A stretch of 64,000 nt of DNA from Antennarius striatus. Its lineage: Eukaryota > Chordata > Actinopteri > Lophiiformes > Antennariidae. Below, piece after piece: positions 1 to 16,148 of the stretch. Each line of letters starts with the position of its first letter. Within the stretch, counting starts at the first letter, position 1. Made by a program: the position numbers and the translations under genes. Below the pieces are notes generated by a model that was not told the origin of the DNA, made no database searches, and saw nothing but the letters and a program-made list of their open reading frames with translations. The stretch covers positions 15,323,001 to 15,387,000 of the forward strand of contig NC_090780.1 of NCBI RefSeq assembly GCF_040054535.1, in the 5' to 3' direction.

Positions 1-51
1 TCAAATGTATTTATGATGCAGTCGCCGGCCACGGTCATCATTTGTTCCATC
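1..51 (-). other. possible partial coding exon at the left edge (unrecognised)
   Basis: Read on the minus strand, a pyrimidine-rich stretch ending in TTTTAG at about 52-57 is followed by an open frame to the window edge, beginning MEQMMTVAGDC. This could be an internal exon of a gene extending left. It is too short to identify and another of the three frames is closed. The support is only one acceptor-like site plus openness. Confidence 0.15.
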
Positions 52-301
52 CTAAAAGAAAGGGCATTTTCGTTTGGCACAGTGTAAGTCAACAAATATA
101 ACATGACTGGATATCAATAGTCACAGAAGCTTGGAGTGATGTCAAGTGACACATAACTACCAGGATTCAAAGTCGTAGCACAGAGTGAGTCACCATGAAG
201 CCAGTAGTGTTTGTTTGACAGCAAACAATGGATTACTGTGTGCAGGCAGGGTTGGGACAGTACATCAGAAATACAGCCAATTCCCTGAATCCAGACAAGA
301 T

Positions 302-329
302 CACACACACACACACACACGCACGCACG

Positions 330-381
<52 letters not shown>
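302..381. repeat. (CA)n microsatellite with a CACG-rich core
   Basis: About 80 bp of CA dinucleotides, interrupted by a short GCAC block near 321-334. The apparent Thr/His and Cys/Val frames across it are artefacts of the repeat. Confidence 0.98.
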
Positions 382-383
<2 letters not shown>

Positions 384-2332
384 ACAGATGATGTTCCGCG
401 TTTGGGTGACTTGATCACATCAATGTGCTTTGGCGTCAACAGTTACTCTGCATTATGAACAAGCAGCATTCACAATGGGAAAAAACTAGAAGACTGAGGT
501 TCTGTGCAAATGTCTCAGAAATGGTTTCTTTACTTGAGCAAAGTTGAAACACAACTGTTGAGTAGATAGTTTAGATTTTAAGGGAGAAGAATTTCAAAGT
601 GGTATATTCTTTTGACAGAAAGCTTTCCATTTCTTTTGTCAGTTTAACAAAATTAAATATTGACTCACCAACTTCACACCATGACTGACAACTACAGTAA
701 ACCCTATAGGGTTCATCCGTTCATATTTGTCCATATTTAAATAAGCACCACTCCTTGCAGGGTTTGGATGAGAAGATAAACACTCAAGTCGAGTGTAACC
801 AGCAAACCTTAGCCTAGCAAAGTTTACTGGTTAACATGAGAAAGAATGCTTTTCTTTTCCTCACTTTTCTTTTTTATTTATTTATTTTTTTAGTCTTCAA
901 TTTTTTAGTTGTGTGTGTTACACAAAATTAAAAGCATCACTCAAATAGTGAGACATGACAGAAGTCAGTGGATCACCAGCATCATTGGGATACATCTGAG
1001 CACCATGGATGTATTCATGGAAATCCGTTTAACAGTGTCAGTGATATTTCAGCATGGATCAAACCAAACAACATTACTGCCTAGCAAAACATCAACATGG
1101 CTGAAATCTCCACATGAAGAAGCGTGCAACTTTTCCAACATGGGTATTTTGGTTATATGGTTTCAGTGTTTTGCACCAAACAATATTAGCTGGTATCATC
1201 AGCAGTTCATTGATGATTGCTTTTTGAACATTCTTACCCAATGTTATATGTGCTACAGTCAGCACCCGGTATCTGTCAACCAAGGATCCACCTCAGATGT
1301 GTTAACCCCTGGTGTTCTGCAGCCACACAGTGTACTTGGTGTTTTTCTGTGCAGCGGTGTGGCCACCCAAGATACAGTCCTGCATGGATCTATGGCCTGT
1401 ATGAATACAGAAACACTTAAAGGATAAGGTGTGGCAGATGGATTCAGAGCAGTTGCTTTTGATTCTCCGTAATCTGAGTCATTCTCTTGTAGAAAAGTCA
1501 AAAGCAGCACGATGTTTATCCATCTTCAAAAAGCTTCTATAGTTCCAACTGGCTGGTGAGGACTAAATGTTCTTCATCACACCCGATTAACAACATATCA
1601 GGTATCAAAACTCATATGTTCCTTTGTACTTTCAGTGAATCTATTGAATAAAATAAAACATGGAGAGCCAGTTTCTCAAAGAGTAACTTAAGAGTGACGC
1701 CCTGTTAATCCTTTCAAGTGCGTTGACTCGACCAAACAATTACTGGTGTTTTATCATGTAGGAGGACATCATATAATGGCAGTAATCCAATATATCCAAA
1801 CTTTCTTGTGTCATCAACTCACTCTGGGCTCTGAAACTTTAGCTTGAGGTTGCTCCCTCTTATGCAACAGTTAAGATAGTGTAGATTGGTTTCAGGTTAT
1901 TTTAGAGGAGATTATGGGAACGGCAAAGACTAATTCCTGGAACTCTTTTCATTTCCTTCCAGAACATGGGTGGAAATACTTTGTCAAAAACATCCTAATA
2001 GGAACCAGGAATTTACCTAAAAGCCTGGCAAACAGCATTCTGAGACACACAGAAATGGTTAACCTTTTTCCTATTAAGGAAATAAGCTATAACCTCTTTT
2101 TTTTTTTGCTTTAGATATGTTATTTGACAGATTTGGATAGTCAGACCGGCTGTTTACTACTGTTTTCAGTCTTTGTATTATGTTAATCTAAGATAACCTA
2201 ACCAACTGCTGACATGAGAGATTTTTCCCATAAAACTCTCAGCAAGAAAATGAATATGTATTCTACTTTATAAAGTCCATTTAACAGCAATAGAAGGGAA
2301 CATTTTAAACCAGACCTTTGTCATTTAGTCAA
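382..2332. other. anonymous non-coding DNA
   Basis: Several frames of 60-170 codons cross this stretch (for example 909-1427 plus and 1259-1510 minus). None has recognisable motifs, splice context or composition unlike its surroundings. I see no gene here. Confidence 0.6.
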
Positions 2333-2338
2333 TTTATT
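2333..2338 (-). terminator. poly(A) signal AATAAA downstream of the minus-strand exon at 2369-2517
   Basis: TTTATT on the plus strand reads AATAAA on the minus strand. It lies about 30 nt past the TAA stop at 2369-2371, which fits a gene with a very short 3' UTR. Confidence 0.45.
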
Positions 2339-2368
2339 GGTTTTTTGCCAAAATGTGGAGCAAAACAT

Positions 2369-2517
2369 TTACTCTTTTCCTGTCTGAGCATCAACTCCTC
2401 TCTGGAGACACAAGAAGTCGTTCAAGTCAACTTTTATCCTTGAGATTTGTTCAAAAAAAGTTCTCCATTCCGTCATTTTCTCTGTGACGTGCGGCGCCAG
2501 CGTCCGCTGCTGTGTCA
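2369..2517 (-). CDS. candidate last exon of an unrecognised minus-strand gene
   Basis: On the minus strand a strong acceptor (a long T/C-rich run ending AATCAG) abuts position 2517. From there a frame runs to a TAA at 2369-2371, coding about 49 residues. It contains EKMTEWRTFFEQISRIK, followed by VDLNDFL and a C-terminal TGKE. The middle looks amphipathic and helical. An ATG lies inside it at 2476, but the acceptor suggests the coding sequence enters from an upstream exon at higher coordinates, which I could not find; a long GT repeat lies about 230 bp upstream. I do not recognise the family. The acceptor, open frame and nearby AATAAA together make it better than a chance frame. Confidence 0.35.
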
Positions 2518-2740
2518 CTGATTGAAGAAGAACACAAACACCACAGGTCACCCCCAAAAACTGCCTTGTAGCATCCCATCCAGGCACTATCAGAACTCTT
2601 TCTCCTTACTTGTCAAAGGGCCTTACACTGTTGCCATAGCAACACAGGTTACTGTGCCGAACAGTCTCATCTATACTGTATCAGCATGCTCTGTCTGTGT
2701 CATCGTTCAGGCTTATCTGTGCTGAAATGTTTCAATAGCC

Positions 2741-2923
<183 letters not shown>

Positions 2924-4030
2924 GAACAGCCTTCTGGTAAATCAGCATCATCCACAGCGTGAGAGGAGAATCTCATCCGGCTTCCTTTTGTACCACATTT
3001 AGATCATTCTAAATAATTTATGTTTCACCCAGTAGAACGGGAGAAGCAGCTCTGTGGGCCTCAAGCTGTCAGATGTTTCCTGGACCAACGTTCACTTACT
3101 TAACTTACTTCAAATCTGCTGTTATTTTTCTTTCATAAACACAAAGACAAACACTTAATGCAGACATTTGTGCGACGATACCAGATTGACTCAAAGCTTC
3201 CCATCCAACAAGCAGAACGTTAACGATTATTGTGCAAATCCAACCTTTGGACCCAGCATCAGAGTGCCCACCCTCCTGTGGAGCTGACAGTCCAGGTAAC
3301 TCTGCAGTTGTCAGAGAATCACTAACCTTGTCTATCAGACACAGGAGGCATGGACTCGGAGTTACACTGAGTCTCAGACTGTTATACAAACAAGATTCAA
3401 CTGATGAACTGTGGAGTTTATAGTGAGCCTTCTCAGTGGAGGTTTCAGACCATTTCCTAGTTCGGTTGTCAAAAACAATTAAAATATGTCATTAGGCCTA
3501 AAAATGTCTTTAAAAATGTGAAATTTATATTTCAATTAAAACCATTCAGAAACAAGTATGACAGGTAATAAAAAGCACCTGGAACAAAAATGAGATGTAA
3601 GATGAGAGGTAGCATAACCATTAACTTTGATATATAATCATATATAATTCCTGTTCAAGTGAAAAGCAAATGCTGTTAAATCCCCTGACACCTTTGGTTC
3701 ACAGCGCAGCAGATGATGAATGTATTTCTACATCATGTGAGCATTATTCTTGCTGTCGGAAACATAGTCGGACAATCATGCCTGGCAAGTCCGTCATATC
3801 TGTGGCTTGTTGGGTTTCACCTCTGTAAAGCTTCACTTTGTTTCCACTACTGGACAATAGGCTGAATCTGTGAGAACAAAGGCCTCAGCAGAGGGGCGTA
3901 TTGAATGAGAAAGCTACTGTTTTTCTGTTCTTTTTTTGTCAAGTACTAGGTCACACTCTGTGTGTGTGGAGACACTTAGATATATGGTGGACAATAGCTT
4001 TGAACAATAAGATTGAGAGTGGTTATACGG
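2924..4030. other. upstream intergenic DNA of the trypsin-like gene
   Basis: AT-rich unique sequence. A short plus-strand stretch ending CCAG/GTAACT near 3294 looks like a donor but has no supporting frame. I see no gene. Confidence 0.5.
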
Positions 4031-4171
4031 TATAAAAGGTGCCTGAGAGTTCACAAGCTGTACTGTTAGTCTTGGGATGAGAAGAGTGAGTGTGAGTGTG
4101 TATGTGTGTGTGTGTGAGTACCAGTGTGTTGATGCTACTCTTGCGCTTTGTTCAACTGACTCAATATAAAG
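4031..4171 (+). promoter_or_regulatory. TATA box and non-coding first exon of the trypsin-like gene
   Basis: TATAAAA at 4031-4037 is followed about 30 nt later by a likely start of transcription. The sequence then runs to a consensus donor (AAAG/GTGAGT) at 4171/4172. An acceptor TTTTTTGTAG at 4561-4570 lies just 8 nt before the start codon at 4579. The best reading is a 5' UTR split by an intron of about 400 bp. The transcription start is inferred, not seen. Confidence 0.5.
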
Positions 4172-4578
4172 GTGAGTATGCTACACAGATTTAAGAATTC
4201 ATTTTATTCAACATTAGCATTTGTGAAGATTATTTCATAGTGATTGTAAGGAAACAATCAGCGGAAAATGAATTAATAGCAAGAATTTATTGAAAACTGT
4301 AACCTACACCTGTCATAAAATGTAAAGCACTTAAATTTGATTGGAGGGGTACATTAGTACACCCAGGTCAGGGTATTATGTACATTGAAATAGATTGTGA
4401 AGGAACTGTCTCTTCAGGAGGACCACAATATGTCTTAGCACTTCAACATACAGCAGAATCATCCTGCTTAGATTCTCCAGAAGAAAGCCCTCTTAGGTGT
4501 AAGCTAATTATAGTGTTCACAAGAATATATGATGTAATATAATGTACAATCTGAATTTAATTTTTTGTAGTTATTAAG

Positions 4579-7118
<2,540 letters not shown>

Positions 7119-7343
7119 TCACAGTCTACTGGGATGAGCGGTTCAATGGATCATAATGGACATGTTTTGTATTTATGCAATTACTGTAAATGCACATTGG
7201 GTTTTATTTTTATCATTATCTTATGTTTCTGATGTTTTCCATTGTCAATGTGAAACTATGTCATACCCATTTTAAGGTGTGTTCTTGTTTTTGAGTCCTC
7301 CTTTTCATCCCTGACTCAGAGATCACAAACGGCTGGACTTATA

Positions 7344-7349
7344 AATAAA
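7344..7349 (+). terminator. poly(A) signal of the trypsin-like gene
   Basis: AATAAA about 225 nt after the stop codon, the first canonical signal downstream. Confidence 0.7.
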
Positions 7350-7459
7350 GTTTTCTATTTTCTCAAACTGTCTCCTCTGTTATTGATCACATCTCCCACC
7401 CTAAAGACACCCTAAAAGCTCAAAGTCTTATGTTTACATCGACTTCGTTGCCCTAAAAT

Positions 7460-8024
7460 TAATAAATCAAGCAAAAAATCCTGGTGTAATTATGGATTAT
7501 ACATTTCATCATACACTTCAAAACAATCACTAAATCTGCCTATTCACTCCATAAAATATATTTGCTGTAATTTCTGGCTAAAAAAGATGTAGAAATATTT
7601 GTTTATATGTACAGTGTTTATTTTGACAGATGTTGATGCAGTCAATCAATCTCTCAGCAGCAGCTCATCCAGATCTCCAGAAAGTAAAAAGTGTTATACT
7701 GATTGTCAAGTCACTGTAATGGTTTCCTGTGTGTGAAAGGATAGATTTAAAGTTCTGGGACCAAAGTCCTTACCTGACTGATTTGTATATTCCAAGGAAT
7801 CCCAACCCCTCAGGTCATCTGGGATGGGTAATCTGTGTTCCCCAGATTAGGACCAAACAAGCTGAAGCTTTCTACTGTCTGTAGAAACTGTCTATATTGT
7901 AATGTCTTGACTGTCTCCAATGCTATTCAAATCACAGTCTAATGTCTAAGTTACATTTGTAATTCAATCTTTGTCTGTGAAGCATTCTGTCTTGTATCTT
8001 AGTGAGGCAACACAATATACCGTA
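7460..8024 (+). mobile_element. decayed L2-like LINE fragment (3' part of the reverse-transcriptase ORF)
   Basis: The plus-strand translation, broken by many stops and frameshifts, still follows the C-terminal part of fish L2-type ORF2. Fragments such as NPGVIMDYTF, WFPVCERIDLKF, LTDLYIP, PSGHLGW and RTKQAEAF lie in the expected order. The identification rests on remembered family motifs, so the clade is tentative. Confidence 0.6.
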
Positions 8025-8026
8025 TA

Positions 8027-9309
8027 CAGTCAGTGCATCTGGAAAGTACTGTATTCACAACTCGTCACTTTTTCAACATTTTGTTACGTAACAGCCTCAT
8101 TCCAAATCAAATAGATTCTTTTCTTCCTCATATTTCTACATACAACGCCCCATGATAGCAATGTAAAAAAAAAGGTTTTTTTTGTTTTTTCCAAATTTAT
8201 TAAAAATAAAAAATAAAAAATCACATAACATGTACGTAAGTACTGTATTCATATTTTTTACCAGAAAGCTTAAAATTTAGCTCAGACACATCCTGTTTCC
8301 ATTGATCACCCATCAGATGTTCCTACAGCTTTACTGGAGTCCACCAGAGGTAAATTCAGTTGATTGGACCTGATTTGAAAAGACACATAAGCGACACCCC
8401 TTTCTAAAAAAGATCCCACAACCTAGGCGCAGGGCATCAGACCACAAACAAAAGATGTAGTCAATGGAATTGTCTGTAGATCTCTGCGACAGAATTGTCT
8501 CAAGGCACACATCTGGGGAAGAGTACAGAAAAAATTATGTCGCTTGAGGTCCAAATGAGAACGGTGGCCGCCAGAACAACCAGAACGCTTCCTGGTGCTG
8601 ACTGCCTGTCTAAACTGAGCAATCGAGGGAAAAGGGCCTTAACCAGGGAGATGACCAAGAGCCTGATGGTAACACTGTCAGAGCTCCAGTGGTCCTGTGT
8701 GGAGAAAGAACCTTCCAGAAGGACAAATATCTCTGCAGCATTCCACCTGTATGGTATATGGCCATATAGACACAAAACCCTAGTAATACACCTGCTCCAG
8801 AGTGCTTTTTGACCTCTGGAGCAACAGTTAATCTTCCACCAGGACAATGACCCTGAGCACACAGCTAAGATATGAGAGGAGTGGCTTCAGAACAACTCTA
8901 TGAATGTCCTTCAGTGGATCAGCCAGAGCCCTGACTTGAATCCCATCAAACATCTCTGGAGAGATTTGAAAATGGCTGAGCTCTGATGCTCCCCATCCAA
9001 CCTGATGAGGTTCTAAGGTGCTGGAAAGAGGAATGGGCAACATAACCTGAAGATAGGTGTGCCAGGCTTGTGACATCACATTCAAAAAGACCTTAGGCTG
9101 TAATTGCTGATAAAGGTTCTCTAGTATTGAGCAAAGACTGTGAATATTGTGAATACATGTGATGATGTAGGCTTTTCTTCTTTAAAATATTTCTTAAAAC
9201 CTTTTTTTTCATGTTATTATGGGATATTATGTGTAAAATTTTGAGGACAAAAATGTATTCTGGAATGAGGCTGTAACATAACAAAATGTGGAACTTTCCA
9301 GATGCACTG
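8027..9309 (+). mobile_element. decayed Tc1/mariner transposon
   Basis: The ends are inverted: CAGTCAGTGCATCTGG at the left and CCAGATGCACTG at the right. Both sides are flanked by TA, the usual Tc1 target. Inside, on the plus strand, transposase pieces remain: TRTLPGADCLSKLSNRGKRA in the DNA-binding part, and further on DNDPEHTAK and [20 protein letters not shown] from the catalytic part. The middle of the transposase, including the first catalytic Asp region, is deleted, and stops interrupt the rest. It cannot encode an active enzyme. Confidence 0.85.
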
Positions 9310-9577
9310 TACATAAAACAATCTGGAAAAGCCTGTTCTCCATAGGCTAACTCAAGTATTCAGAATTATCAAAGCAACCTTTCTGAACCTCCCTTTAGTT
9401 GCATGTCTACATGTACGTGACAACACAAAACAAAACAAAACAAAAAAACCTTTCCAATGACCTCATGACATAGTGCTGACATCCCATTAAGGTGATTGGC
9501 CAGGACTGATGCCTCTCCTCTATCACCCTTTCCTATTTATTTTTAAAGCTGTGGTGTAAATCTGCACAAACTGGTAA

Positions 9578-12016
<2,439 letters not shown>

Positions 12017-12085
12017 GCTCGTACTGTGCTACAAAACACACAGCAATTTGTTTGAGTTTCCATGAAATGTTCTTCATAACAGCAA

Positions 12086-12095
12086 AATAAATAAA
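12086..12095 (+). terminator. cda poly(A) signal
   Basis: Two overlapping AATAAA hexamers about 70 nt after the cda stop codon. Confidence 0.75.
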
Positions 12096-12226
12096 CTGGA
12101 TACATTTCTCATCTTTATTAATGAACGATTTACCAGCATTAAAACATGAAGGGCTGCATCTTTACAAAGTGACAGAAACTGAAAAAGAAAGGTCACACTT
12201 ATTGTTGTATTTTAATAAATAAACTG

Positions 12227-12232
12227 TTTATT
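12227..12232 (-). terminator. probable distal poly(A) signal of dnajc16
   Basis: TTTATT on the plus strand (AATAAA on the minus strand), about 1.04 kb past the dnajc16 stop. A further copy at about 12114-12119 would make the two 3' ends nearly touch. The interval 12233-13269 is otherwise unremarkable and is read as the dnajc16 3' UTR. Confidence 0.4.
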
Positions 12233-13269
12233 GTCCTAGCTACACTTCATTTCTGACATGAATATGTACATAAATAAAGTTTAAAGGACATTCAAGAAAG
12301 AAATGATCCAAAGGTACAGTGTATTGAAATTATTTGTTAGCATCAATGTATTCTGAGCAAATGGAGGAGGTGAAGCAGTAAAACACTGAAGCAGCTATTG
12401 CAGTCACAAAATCTTTAACAGTGGGTTTAAATCTATGTATTTCATGCATTAAACATTTACACTGGCTCAAGGGGTCAGGCTTAAAAGTTTGAGTGTAACA
12501 TCGTAAGATTCATCTTCATACTCCACATTTCAGAAAAAAGAAGCTTCAAAAACAAACATAAAAAGGCCAATTTTGGTTATTAATAAATTTTTAAATCCCT
12601 TTAAACATAACAGGACATGGCAACTCTGTCAGTCAACATATTGAAATGCAGAAGGAGATGTTAAGTGAATAAACTAACTGCTGATTAAAATGCTTGACAT
12701 TGTCTTTTGTACTTGATGATGACTAAGATCTGTAACAGCAAACACAGGTTATCTTAAAGCGTCATAAAGTAAAAAAAACAAAAAACAAAAACCAACAAAA
12801 CGAGTGTTCATTGGATCGAGTGCAAGTAGAACAAAGCTTTCTTTAAATTACTGAAGACAGACATGAGGAAAATAATATGGTAGCAGTCGCCTCTGTGCAA
12901 ATTACGTCATGGAAAATGACTTTGCATGCAGTCATAATTGTCTTTCTGGAGGTGCTGCAGCTAACAAAGACCTCACCCTGCAACTGCGTAAGTAGGTGCT
13001 GACATTTTTAACAGCATGTCAGGAGAAAGTCCCTATGATTTCTTGATTCTATCCTTTTCTCTGTACAGAAGACAGCCATACATTTTAAAAGTTGTTAATC
13101 CACCCGCTCCACTGTCAACAGGCTCTAGCTGTTCTGTGTGGGAACCCATCAGTGCAAAAAAGATCTTAAATCATCTGAAGAACTCAATCAAGAGGAAAAA
13201 CCATAGCCAGTATCCACTACCGTTCGTACCTTTCTAACTTTAACCTCAGCTATCTGTAGAGCAGTTGTT

Positions 13270-16072
13270 TCAGGTGGTTTCATCTAGGGGGGGCCATGAA
13301 AGAACCCGTAATCTGGGTAGGGTGCCCTCCATTAACCTCTCCATCCACAGTCCCAGCCTGTCAAGCTTGTGGTGGACTTCGATGCTGGTGGCTCTACTGG
13401 AGCCTCTCTTGGGTACGGCCCCATCCTCTCTGGAATGGGACCTGGATCTGGAGTGGGAGATGGATCTGGACCTGGATCTGGACTTTCTCTTGCTGTCGGA
13501 GGAGAATGAGGTTTCGGATGAGGAGTCACTGGGGTCCTCCCCTGTGAAGACGGGTCTGAAAAGGCAGAAGTACTTCTTGTAGCCATTGAGGGCCAGAACG
13601 TGGCCGTTGTAGTCCGAGGACTCCTCATCTTCGTCTGACTGGCCCTCGCTCTGCATAGCTTCAGCGCTCAAGTGAAGGAGTGATGGCATCCAGTGACGGT
13701 GTTTATCAGCATTGAGGAAGGAGAAGTGGAGGCTCTGAGTGCTGCAGAATTTGAAGCAGTGGTCAAAAAAGGTTTGCAATAACAATTTTTGAATGGTTAA
13801 TACTCCTTAATACCATAAAACTGCACATTTTTTCTATTACAAATCATTGTATTGGATTTATGGAGTACGCAGTTTAATAAACTTTACTGTTCTATAACAG
13901 TTTTCAGTAATAGTTTATCTTAACAAGAAAAAATAAAGTGGAAATAAAATTATATGAAAATTTTAAAAATGCAATGAATAACGATCAAACAAGTATTGAG
14001 ACTTACCCTGAGAAAGAAAAAACCTCCTTTGCAAATTTCCTGAGTAAGGCAGTCTTGGAGGCGTTAGTGAGCACCAGGACAACGTTGATGTGACCCGGCC
14101 TGAGCTTCACCAGGTTGCTGGTGTACGTCACGTCTGTCAGTTCTGTCACCTCCACAAAGTCCTTCTTAGGAGGACGGCTGCATGGACCAATAAGAAACAG
14201 AGAGAGAGAGACACAGAGAGAGAGAGAGCAGCATGAATTTCATATGGAGATTTATATTTCACAGTTTAACAGTCACCATGACTCTCCAAAGTGGTGACTA
14301 ATGTATTCAGCCCCACAGAAGAAGAAAGACATTTTCCAACACTTAACCTTGAGTTGTCCTGTCACATTTACACAATAATCACCTGAACACGACTATTTGA
14401 GCTGACAACATTTTTTTTCGTGTTGTTCACCATTTGATGTTAGACATTTGTTAGTGATGTCATCTGTATAACAGGTTTTCCATCCAAGCAGCTGGTTATT
14501 GCTGCAGCTTTCACAGGACAAGCTAAATATGAAACCTTACAGTGCTGGTAACTGGCTCTGCTTCAAATCTATATTTCTTAACTGTTATTAGACTGCAGAC
14601 GCTGGCTCACATCCACATTCAGAGAGTTAGTGAGTCTGAAAGATTGTATAGTGGATAGAGGAAAAAGTAAAGATGAGGCATACAATTCACAGCAAAGCCC
14701 TATGAATCAGCCTGTGCAGATAAACCGGGACAGTTTTTTTGGCAAAGCATTCCCATAACTTTACTTTCTTTTTTATTTTGGGTAGTAAAGCTCCATGAAA
14801 TATGAATTCACCAACCATAATCCTGATTCATGTGTATTTAAGGGCAACTCTGATGGGGCTACAAAGACTGACAGACAACTCAACACAGGACCAACCCTAA
14901 ATATTTGAACAACGTCATTCATGCAGTCTCATGAATTAAAACACTGATCTTGAGTGACCGTATTTTCCAGGAGCTGTAACTTTGGTGACTGAACAAAAAC
15001 CCGGTTTGGAGCAGTGACCTTTGGTCAATGTCTCCTGCATTCAACTTGTGTTCACCTCTTTTCTCCACACTACCTTGAAGTGTTGCTTCTATTTGAGACG
15101 TCATCTTCAGGTTGTGGTGGTTCCTTTGGTTTTGGATTCCGGGTTTTGTTTTCACCTGGCTCACTGAAAGTACACCACAGAATACAAATCATCTGCATTG
15201 AAACATATTGTTCTGACTCCTCTAGGGCAAAACTATTAAGGTTGTATTTGACTTAATCATGGGGAATTAGAGGACAAATAAGATAAATGAGACTGCACTA
15301 AGAGAGCCTCTGTCATTGCACCTCTAGCAGTAGCCTGGGACAAACTCTCAAAGTATGGCATCTATCAGGAAAACCAACACACACAATTTGGAATAACGTT
15401 GACATCATAATTAGTTTGATGGTTATTCTAAAATAATATTTTATGAACGGTGGTTTTCCACTGGTTCTAGCTCAGCAACGTTTGGCAGGAGCTCAAATTT
15501 GACACCTAATTAAGCTGAAGCAAATCTGGAGCATTAATAATTATAAATTGATCATTCTTGTGAGCCATACAAATTTGAAATATTCAGGACCACCATATCT
15601 GGAATATAACTAAGATCCAGATCATGTGAAGATGTCATTATTATGTCATTAGAAGAAAAAAACTTGCAATTGTCCCCATAGTAAAACACATCCATCCTTT
15701 CACCCACCCTCCCACCACTTTTAGTAAGTAAGAAATTGGACAATTTTGGATTCAGAGAGATGATGAAGAGAGATGAGGGAACTGCATCCGTATAAAAGTT
15801 CCAAAATGGAAGGAGGGAGCTGTTAGTCAGAGAACATTCAACTAAATGTTAAACCGGCGGAGTAGTAGAGCGGGTCGTCCAATTTTCCAAGATCGGTGTT
15901 CGATTCCTGCTCCCACCCAGCCACCCGGAGTGTGAGCTGACAGTGGGAGGAGTCAGCTCACCTCCGGAGCACTGCCGAGGCTCCCTTGAGCAAGGCCCCC
16001 CTTACCAGTTGCTCATTTGGGGCATACCATGTAGGAGCTTCCTACCTCCTACTGCATGCGTGCGTACAGGTC

Positions 16073-16148
<76 letters not shown>

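Noticed and set aside
909-1510. Overlapping frames of 60-170 codons on both strands
   Set aside because: No known motif, no plausible splice structure, and both strands equally open; treated as chance.
13265-13582. Plus-strand frames rich in Trp/Asp/Leu
   Set aside because: Antisense shadow of the Arg/Ser-rich last exon of dnajc16, without splice or start support.
15853-15910. A functional tRNA gene
   Set aside because: A- and B-box-like motifs are present, but there is no full cloverleaf or acceptor stem, and the SINE body follows directly.
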